From the NCBI GenBank assembly GCA_030916545.1, contig JAUPWI010000054.1:1-9366 (forward strand): a stretch of 9,366 nt of DNA. The letters run 5' to 3'. The position numbers and the translations under genes are program-made. Source of the stretch: Patescibacteria group bacterium (lineage in GTDB: Bacteria; Patescibacteriota; Minisyncoccia; Moranbacterales; UBA1568). The notes below the pieces were generated by a model. That model was given only the letters and a program-made list of their open reading frames with translations. It searched no databases and was not told the origin of the DNA. Below are positions 4,131 to 9,366 of the stretch, piece after piece. Each line of letters begins with the position of its first letter. The first letter of the stretch is position 1.

Positions 4131-7100
4131 CTAGATTTCCGTGACACGTTTGATTTCTTCGATCGAAGTATGACCTTCGAGTACGGCCAGTATGCCGTCT
4201 TGTGTCATCGTGATCATTCCGAGTTCAATCGCTCGTTCCTCGATCTCATGGACGAGCGCGTTCCGACCGATAAGCTCCTGGATATCCGTTTCCACAGGAA
4301 GCGCTTCCACGATGGTCATCCGGCCGGTGTACCCGGTACCGTTGCAGGCCGGACAGCCGCCCGCCCGCCAGATCGTTCGGGAAAGAGGGACATCGACGCC
4401 GGCAGCCGGCGAGATGGACCGGACAACCGTTTCAATCAGCGTCATTTCTTCGGGCGTCGGGACGGATTCCTGTTTGCAGTGGCTGCAGAGTTGTCGGACG
4501 AGGCGTTGGGCCATGAAGAGGTTGCTTGCGTTGGCAAGATCGTCAGGAGATACATTCATCTTGATGATACGGGAGACGGTTCCGGCCGCGGAATTGGCAT
4601 GGAGCGTCGAAAGGACGAGGTGTCCGGTGGAAGCCGACTGGATGGCCGCCTCGGCCGTTTCGTTGTCTCGGATTTCACCGATCATGATGATGTCCGGATT
4701 CTGGCGCATCAATGCGCGGAGAGCGGTAGCAAATGTATAACCGCCTTCATCGTTCGTCTGCGTCTGGAGAAGGCCGGGTATCTGGTATTCGATCGGATCC
4801 TCGACGGTGATAATCTTGATTTCCGGTCTGTTGAGACGGGCGAGAACACTATAGAGCGTCGTCGTCTTGCCGGATCCCGTCGGACCGGTATTGAGTATCA
4901 TGCCATAGGGCTTCTCGATGGCGGTGAGCAGTCGGTCGAGGCTCTGCTTTCGGATATTGAGGGAGGTGAGGTCGAGTTTGGTCACGGATTGGTTCAGGAG
5001 ACGCATGACGACGGTTTCGCCGAAGCCGCCGAGGATGATGGAAAGACGGATATCCACCTTGTTACCCTCGACATTCTCATTCGCTCGTTCGAGGTTGATG
5101 GAAAAACGGCTGTCGGTGACCCCCGCGACTTCCCCTGATTTGAGTCCGCCGAGGAGCTTGATCTCTCCCATGAATCCGGGATACTCGTTGAGAGGGAACG
5201 AAGCGACGGTCTGGAGGATGCCATCGATACGGAAACGGACATCGAACATGGTTTCGCTCGGTTCGATATGGATGTCGCCGGCTTTCATCGCGATCGCTGC
5301 GGCGAAGAGGGTCGGGAGGCGGAGATTGGAGTCCTGTTTTTCGACAAACTCCGCGAAGGATTTGAGGGAGCCGAGGGATCGCTTCGTCTCCGCATAGAGG
5401 CTCTCGGTGACCAGCGACGCGCGGGACAAGGCACTCGGCATGAGTTTCGCGTAGATATTCTGGAGAATCTCGGTCTGATCGGCGACGCGCCAGACTTCGT
5501 CAAGAGTCGTGATGCCCTCGAGGGCTTTCAGGATGCCGTCCTGGGTCATGGTGATCATGCCGTTTTCAAGGGCGACTTTGAATATCTCTTCCTCGCTTCC
5601 CAGATTATTGATGATCTCAGAAATCTCAGGGGTCATGGTCAGGACTTCGAAGATGCCGATGCGTCCTTTATATCCCGTCATGTGGCAGTGCTGGCAGCCT
5701 TTGGCCTGCCAGAGCTCCTTGATATCTTTCGGGATCGAGACTTTCGCTTTCGGTGAGATGATGGAGATGAGTTTGGTGATGGAGTCGAAGGTCTCTTTGG
5801 CGGGTACGTAGGATACGCAGCAGTGCCGACAGAGTTTCCGGACCAGGCGCTGGGCGATGATGATATTCATGGCCGAGGTGATCAGAGTCGGTTTGACGCT
5901 GAGCTCGATGAGTCGAGGTACCGCTGCGGCGGCGGAATTGGCGTGGATGGTTGAGAAAAGGAGGTGTCCTGTGAGGGCGGCATTGATGGCGATATCGGCG
6001 GTTTCGTCGTCGCGGATTTCACCGACGAGGACGATGTCGGGATCCTGACGGACGATGGCCCGGAGCGCTGTGGCGAAGGTATAGCTCCGGTCTTTGGCGA
6101 CCTCGGTCTGGACGATGCCCTGGAGTGAATATTCGATCGGATCCTCGATGGTGATGATTTTTGTCCCGGCGCCATTGAGCGTCGAAAGGAGAGTATACAG
6201 TGTCGTCGTCTTGCCGGATCCCGTCGGACCAGTATTGAGTATCATGCCGTGCGGTTTGCGGATTTCTTTCATGACCTGCTCATTCGCCAGTCCGCGCAGG
6301 CCGAGATCGTTGACGTCGACGATGATATCGTCACTTGAGAGGAGACGCATGTTGATGCTCTCCCCGTGTTTCCCTGGAATCGAATTGACGCGGATGTCGA
6401 TGCGTTTGCCCGCGATATCGATGTAAAAATGTCCGTCCTGGGCCTCTTTTCTGATGTTGAGGCGCATCTTCCCAAGCATTTTGACGCGCGAGAGGAGGAG
6501 ATGATAGACGGCCTCCGGCAGATCCCCGATATCCTGGAGAACCCCATCGATACGGAAGCGCAGCCGAGTGGAGTGTTCTTCTGTTTCGAAATGGATATCG
6601 CTCGCATCGAGTTTTTTGGCTCCGGCCAGTATGATTTCCATGGCGCGGGAGGTGTTGATGTCGCGGCTTTCCTTGAGAGAGAGTAGCTCCTTGAAATCGT
6701 GATCGAATTGCTCGAGGTCCTTGCCGCTCAGGGAAACGCGGACAAGATCGAGGTTGTCGATGAAGGTGCGCTTCTTGTATTGTTCGGCGGCGCGATCGAA
6801 TGAGGGTCGCGAAACGACATATATCTCGCTTTCCCAGCCGTGGCTCTCGCTGATTTCTGTGATGAAATCGAGTGCTGCCTGATTGTGCGGATCGAGGATG
6901 GCGAAGCGGACCTCGAGTGTCCTCTTGTGAAAGAGCACGACCCCGAGCTCGAGTGCTTTTTCTTCCGGTATCAGGAGCACGTCTTCGGAACCGATGGGGA
7001 AGATATGAAGGTCGATGTAGGGGTAACCGGAATGCTGCGCGAGTTGCGACGCGACTTCCTCGATGGAGGAGACTCGGAGCTTTTTGAGAACGGATTCGGT

Positions 7101-7178
7101 CTTCTCGATTTTCGGATCGACGCTCCCACTATTTTGAATGACGGTAACCATATTTTTTTGTATCGTAATCGAGTCCAT
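4131..7178 (-). CDS. Tandem double PilB/GspE-type assembly ATPase
   Basis: About 1015 residues holding two complete secretion ATPase modules; known relatives have one (about 560 residues). Numbering counts from a TTG at 7190. A single GspE N-terminal domain lies at about 30-140. Module 1: RFRIDG (211-216), Walker A GPTGSGKTT (321-329), Asp box TIEDPIEY (347-354), Walker B VLVGEIRD (387-394), His box STIHANSA (413-420), zinc pairs C454/C457 and C499/C502. Module 2: RFRIDG (652-657), Walker A (769-777), Asp box (795-802), Walker B IMIGEIRD (835-842), His box (861-868), zinc pairs C902/C905 and C946/C949. Both look catalytically intact. Family role: cytoplasmic hexamer powering type IV pilus or type II-like assembly. 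No pilin, pilC or pilT gene is adjacent. The start is uncertain: ATG at 7178 is preferred over TTG 7190 or ATG 7151; none has a Shine-Dalgarno site. Confidence 0.93.
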   Translation of the reverse strand: MDSITIQKNMVTVIQNSGSVDPKIEKTESVLKKLRVSSIEEVASQLAQHSGYPYIDLHIFPIGSEDVLLIPEEKALELGVVLFHKRTLEVRFAILDPHNQAALDFITEISESHGWESEIYVVSRPSFDRAAEQYKKRTFIDNLDLVRVSLSGKDLEQFDHDFKELLSLKESRDINTSRAMEIILAGAKKLDASDIHFETEEHSTRLRFRIDGVLQDIGDLPEAVYHLLLSRVKMLGKMRLNIRKEAQDGHFYIDIAGKRIDIRVNSIPGKHGESINMRLLSSDDIIVDVNDLGLRGLANEQVMKEIRKPHGMILNTGPTGSGKTTTLYTLLSTLNGAGTKIITIEDPIEYSLQGIVQTEVAKDRSYTFATALRAIVRQDPDIVLVGEIRDDETADIAINAALTGHLLFSTIHANSAAAAVPRLIELSVKPTLITSAMNIIIAQRLVRKLCRHCCVSYVPAKETFDSITKLISIISPKAKVSIPKDIKELWQAKGCQHCHMTGYKGRIGIFEVLTMTPEISEIINNLGSEEEIFKVALENGMITMTQDGILKALEGITTLDEVWRVADQTEILQNIYAKLMPSALSRASLVTESLYAETKRSLGSLKSFAEFVEKQDSNLRLPTLFAAAIAMKAGDIHIEPSETMFDVRFRIDGILQTVASFPLNEYPGFMGEIKLLGGLKSGEVAGVTDSRFSINLERANENVEGNKVDIRLSIILGGFGETVVMRLLNQSVTKLDLTSLNIRKQSLDRLLTAIEKPYGMILNTGPTGSGKTTTLYSVLARLNRPEIKIITVEDPIEYQIPGLLQTQTNDEGGYTFATALRALMRQNPDIIMIGEIRDNETAEAAIQSASTGHLVLSTLHANSAAGTVSRIIKMNVSPDDLANASNLFMAQRLVRQLCSHCKQESVPTPEEMTLIETVVRSISPAAGVDVPLSRTIWRAGGCPACNGTGYTGRMTIVEALPVETDIQELIGRNALVHEIEERAIELGMITMTQDGILAVLEGHTSIEEIKRVTEI
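4858..4904. repeat. Direct repeat copy 1, P-loop DNA of module 2
   Basis: These 47 bases match 6202-6248 at 46 positions; the only difference is at 4887 versus 6231. They encode the LNTGPTGSGKTTT segment. The spacing of 1344 bases is exactly 448 codons, the offset between the two ATPase modules. Confidence 0.9.
6202..6248. repeat. Direct repeat copy 2, P-loop DNA of module 1
   Basis: Partner of 4858-4904, with 46 of 47 bases the same including the third codon positions. A second exact match of 18 bases at the same offset (4787-4804 and 6131-6148) covers the EDPIEY codons. Confidence 0.9.
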
Positions 7179-7207
7179 TCTAGCGCACAACGGGGAATTG
7201 GGGAATG

Positions 7208-7231
7208 AAAAAATCAGCCGGCGAGGCTGAT
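7208..7231 (-). terminator. Rho-independent terminator after the DHH-like gene
   Basis: On the minus strand ATCAGCC (7231-7225) pairs with GGCTGAT (7219-7213) around a five-base loop, followed by a run of T (7213-7208). It lies 34 bases after the DHH-like stop and just before the ATPase start, so the ATPase gene is probably transcribed separately or by limited read-through. Confidence 0.78.
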
Positions 7232-7265
7232 GTGATGGGCGGTATGCGTTCGGACGAAAGCAGCC

Positions 7266-8417
7266 TCAGGCCTCGGTTTGATCAAGCAAGGGGACGAGGT
7301 GTGACTGGAGGTGGATTTCCGCGGTCTCGAGGGAGTTCGCCGCAATGGAGAACACGAGCACGTCGCCACGCATCTCCGATCCGACGAGGGCCTGTCGGAG
7401 TTTGTCGAGTGCTTCGGCGTGATGGCATTTCAGGAGCACTTGGACGGTCAATGGGCTTTCCTGGAAGAAGAGGACGAAAGTAGTCGCGAGAGAGAAGCTG
7501 TTCCGGATCTTTTCCAGTACGAGCGAGAGGTCGTGCGTATGCGCTCGGGACTGTACGAGATCCTCGAGCGAGACGGGCGCGAGTATGAGCTTGTGCTGCT
7601 CATCCCAGCGGATATGTGAGAGCGCCCGACCCCAGAGCTTGAGGAGCGGCAATGGCTCGGTCCGGTAGAGCGCACGGACGATTTTCTGCTGATCGGCACC
7701 GTGTCCGATCAGTCCGGCGGCGGCCTTCAGGGCCTTTGGCGTGGTGTTCTTTTTTTGGAAGCTTTCGGTCGCGGTCATGATGCCGGCGAGGAGCGCTTCG
7801 GCGATCGGCTCGGTGATGAAGGTGGGAACCGTCCGTTCGAGGAGCTCGGCGAGAATCTCCGATTTCGAGGAGGCGGTGATATCAACCAGATTGATCTGTC
7901 CGAAGAGCTCATTCTGTGAGCTGGTGTCGATATTGATGAGTGGAACTTCGTAAAAGATGTCGGGATTATCCTCGAAAATCTTTCCGAGATGCTCCTTGTC
8001 CGGAACCCCGATGATGATGGCGGCATCAAATCGATAGTGCGCCGGAATGAACGAGAAATCACGAGGATCAATCGTCCCTTTTTCCGGAGTGAGATAGATG
8101 CGATACTCGTCGCCTTCTTGGGCGGTCCGAATACCGAGGATCTTGTTGTAGCTCGTATTGAAGGAGAGGACGAAATCCCTCGCTCCCGAGAGAGCCGCGA
8201 GCGTTTCCTTTGGACGGGTGATGAAAGGTAGTTCGCCCAGGGTCGTTTCGATGCGGTCGGCCGCGAGCGTGACTGATTTTCCGAGACGCTCGATGAAGAG
8301 CGAGAGGGCGAGGGCTGACGCGATATCGTCGCGGCTCGGATAGGGAGCGAGTAGGATCAGCGGATGGGAGGATTTTTTGATGAGATCGTGGAATTGCTGA
8401 TCGGGGGAGAGGGACAT
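7266..8417 (-). CDS. Degenerate DHH/NrnA-like phosphoesterase fold protein
   Basis: A 383-residue protein whose outline follows DHH-family NrnA (nanoRNase/pAp phosphatase) proteins. PSRDDIASALALSLFIERLGK (27-47) matches the first motif, which normally reads DGDAIGS. DAAIIIGVPDKEHLG (131-145) matches the segment normally holding VDTGD. INIDTSSQNELFG with NLVDITASSKSEI (161-188) matches INIDHHxxN with NLVDxxASS. GIMTATESFQKKNTTP (212-227) matches the GIxTDTGxF segment. The metal ligands are mostly gone: DHH is DTS (164-166), the VDT Asp is Gly137, the last Asp is Ala216, and one of two Asp in motif one is Ser28. No C-terminal GGGH RNA-binding motif is seen. I infer a non-catalytic member that may have kept binding. 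It has its own promoter (8466-8494) and terminator (7208-7231). The family assignment is by eye and moderately sure; coding status is very sure. Confidence 0.62.
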   Translation of the reverse strand: MSLSPDQQFHDLIKKSSHPLILLAPYPSRDDIASALALSLFIERLGKSVTLAADRIETTLGELPFITRPKETLAALSGARDFVLSFNTSYNKILGIRTAQEGDEYRIYLTPEKGTIDPRDFSFIPAHYRFDAAIIIGVPDKEHLGKIFEDNPDIFYEVPLINIDTSSQNELFGQINLVDITASSKSEILAELLERTVPTFITEPIAEALLAGIMTATESFQKKNTTPKALKAAAGLIGHGADQQKIVRALYRTEPLPLLKLWGRALSHIRWDEQHKLILAPVSLEDLVQSRAHTHDLSLVLEKIRNSFSLATTFVLFFQESPLTVQVLLKCHHAEALDKLRQALVGSEMRGDVLVFSIAANSLETAEIHLQSHLVPLLDQTEA

Positions 8418-8465
8418 AGTGTGTGGATTCGGATAGGCGGAAAAAATCGGATGAGATAAGAAATC

Positions 8466-8494
8466 AGCCTAGCAGGGGGAAAGCGAAACGTCAA
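8466..8494 (-). promoter_or_regulatory. Putative promoter of the DHH-like gene
   Basis: On the minus strand TTGACG (8489-8494, five of six) is followed after 17 bases by TAGGCT (8466-8471), preceded by TGC, giving an extended -10 (TGnTAGGCT). The transcript would begin near 8459, about 40 bases before the ATG at 8417. Confidence 0.5.
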
Positions 8495-8533
8495 ATATGC
8501 GGATCGTCGTCCGTTTTGGGAGAGCAGAGCATG

Positions 8534-8563
8534 TTCGACGAAGAGCCGGTTTTTTGGTATAGC
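8534..8563 (+). promoter_or_regulatory. Possible weak promoter of tsaE
   Basis: TATAGC (8558-8563) is a -10 candidate, with T-rich DNA just before it. The best -35 candidate, TTCGAC (8534-8539), is poor and the spacer is 18 bases. It is offered because tsaE is divergent from the DHH-like gene and needs its own promoter. Confidence 0.25.
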
Positions 8564-8602
8564 TAAGAAGACATCGACGAAATTATTGTGATATACGCAT
8601 TT

Positions 8603-9058
8603 ATGTTGGAAGAGAAACGATATTTTTCCGAGACGGCTGAGGAGACACGTCTTCTCGGGAGAGATTTCGGGAATACGCTATCGCCGGGAACGCTCATTTG
8701 CTTTCGTGGGGATCTAGGAGCCGGCAAGACGACGTTTATTCAGGGGATGCTTGCGGTGCTCGGGGCTCGACCGCCATTTGTTTCCCCGACTTTCATCCTC
8801 ATGAAAGAGTATGATTTGGATACGCCGACTGCGAATGGCATCCGGCGTGTGTATCATGCAGATGCGTATCGGATGGAACGGGCCGAAGATTTTGAAAAAA
8901 TCGGCTTCACCGAATGGTGCGCCGATCCTGAGGGTATCGTCCTTCTCGAATGGCCGGAGCGGATCGAGGCGCTTTTGTCGAATACGCGCATTGACATCAC
9001 GCTCTCTTTGAAAACAGGCAGTGATACTCATCGCGAAATTCGTATCGACAAAAAATAG
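8603..9058 (+). CDS. tsaE: tRNA t6A biosynthesis ATPase TsaE
   Basis: A 151-residue P-loop protein of normal TsaE length. TsaE works with TsaB and TsaD to transfer threonylcarbamoyl to adenosine 37 of ANN-decoding tRNAs, acting as the ATPase that resets the complex. Motifs: the SETAEETRLLGRDFG lead-in (9-23), Walker A GDLGAGKTT (36-44), SPTF (61-64), HADAYR (85-90) and EWPER (116-120), all typical of the family. I prefer the ATG at 8603 because family members start close to this lead-in; an in-frame GTG at 8588 would add five residues. Neither has a Shine-Dalgarno site. It is divergent from the DHH-like gene. tsaB and tsaD, sometimes next to it, are not seen in the window. Confidence 0.95.
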   Translation: MLEEKRYFSETAEETRLLGRDFGNTLSPGTLICFRGDLGAGKTTFIQGMLAVLGARPPFVSPTFILMKEYDLDTPTANGIRRVYHADAYRMERAEDFEKIGFTEWCADPEGIVLLEWPERIEALLSNTRIDITLSLKTGSDTHREIRIDKK

Positions 9059-9077
9059 AGAAAGACTGAACTTCTCT
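9057..9077 (+). terminator. Weak hairpin at the end of tsaE
   Basis: AGAGAA (9057-9062) pairs with TTCTCT (9072-9077); one further G-C pair forms if an A is bulged. The tail CACTTTGTTCT is only moderately T-rich. It overlaps the tsaE stop codon and would be a poor terminator. Confidence 0.3.
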
Positions 9078-9238
9078 CACTTTGTTCTACAGGCGAGGCG
9101 CACGGACCTCTCTTGGGAGAGAGATATATGACCAAAAGAGCCGCGCAAACACCTAGAATTGCCCACAAAACAGAGGAGAGAAATACTCCTTCTCTATTCT
9201 ACGACCGTTTATCAATCCATCAATCATGTGATGTGTTG

Positions 9239-9279
9239 AAAAAAAAGAAAACGAGCAACAGAAGTCTTCCTGTTGCTCG
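9239..9279 (-). terminator. Strong Rho-independent terminator from the right-edge gene
   Basis: On the minus strand CGAGCAACAG (9279-9270) pairs perfectly with CTGTTGCTCG (9261-9252) around an eight-base loop, then TTTTCTTTTTTTT (9251-9239). It is a textbook terminator facing left, so a minus-strand gene ends just to its right. Confidence 0.88.
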
Positions 9280-9312
9280 ATAAATCAATATGCGAGTTTT
9301 GATAACCGAGTC

Positions 9313-9366
9313 TCACAACTCGGGGGCGTCTGGGTTGCTTTTGGTGTTGGTACTGGGCGTATGCCA
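9313..9366 (-). CDS. C-terminal end of an unidentified gene (partial)
   Basis: The minus frame from the window edge reads WHTPSTNTKSNPDAPEL and then TGA at 9313-9315. Seventeen codons are too few to name a family. They look like a polar, disordered C-terminal tail. The reason for calling it is the strong terminator 34 bases further on, which needs a gene ending about here. The other two minus frames also stay open for a while (stops further left), so the frame choice is tentative. Confidence 0.4.
   Translation of the reverse strand, partial: WHTPSTNTKSNPDAPEL

Noticed and set aside
3969..5138. 389-residue + strand open frame opposite the tandem ATPase
   Set aside because: It is antisense to strongly conserved ATPase codons, is rich in Arg, Asp and Gly as antisense frames of GC-rich genes are, and shows no recognisable motif.
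7179..7190. TTG start at 7190 for the tandem ATPase
   Set aside because: It adds only four residues (MCAR) before an ATG and has no ribosome site; ATG 7178 is simpler, though ATG 7151 remains possible.
9108..9123. CTCTCT/AGAGAG hairpin after tsaE
   Set aside because: Six low-complexity pairs followed by ATATATG rather than a T-run, so it is not convincing as a terminator.
9128..9283. 51-residue + strand frame (MTKRAAQTPRIAHK...) with a GGAG site 8 bases upstream
   Set aside because: It runs straight through the strong minus-strand terminator hairpin, has no recognisable features and is short enough to occur by chance.
1..9366. Alternative genetic code with TGA as glycine (Gracilibacteria or Absconditabacteria)
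   Set aside because: TGA serves as the stop for the first gene, the PH gene, the 80-residue gene, ruvB and the DHH-like gene, and the proteins end where expected.

Overview
The window is about 9.4 kb of bacterial chromosome using the standard genetic code, since TGA closes at least five genes. The gene set, the compact layout, the YebC, RuvB, TsaE and PilB/GspE-type proteins and the near absence of Shine-Dalgarno sequences fit the Patescibacteria (Candidate Phyla Radiation) or a similarly reduced lineage. That placement is inference from protein character, not a database match. I see no rRNA, tRNA, CRISPR array, insertion sequence or phage gene.

Layout, left to right. (1) Bases 1-745: an AT-rich intergenic region with two back-to-back sigma70-like promoters, then an unrecognised 166-residue gene on + closed by a clear terminator. 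(2) Bases 764-3493: a minus-strand cluster read ruvB, a small two-helix membrane protein, a PH-domain membrane protein, then yebC. (3) Bases 3494-4130: a 637-base gap with no convincing protein gene. It holds a good + strand promoter overlapping a probable ruvB promoter, then about 360 bases with several hairpins and a 24-pair interrupted long-range helix, ending in a 12-pair terminator hairpin. I read this as a candidate structured non-coding RNA that I cannot assign to a known family. (4) Bases 4131-7178: one minus-strand gene encoding two complete PilB/GspE ATPase modules in tandem. (5) Bases 7266-8417: a DHH/NrnA-like protein that has lost its DHH motif and most of its metal ligands. (6) Bases 8603-9058: tsaE on +. 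(7) Bases 9059-9366: an intergenic stretch with a strong minus-strand terminator for a gene whose last 17 codons enter from the right edge.

How the genes fit together. RuvB is the Holliday-junction branch-migration motor and YebC a translation or regulatory factor; ruvA and ruvC are not in the window. TsaE belongs to the pathway making the t6A modification of tRNA. The tandem ATPase would power type IV pilus or pseudopilus assembly; no other pilus gene is adjacent, and a terminator separates it from the DHH-like gene upstream. The three items most worth following up are the candidate RNA at 3751-4110, the double-headed ATPase and the degenerate DHH protein.
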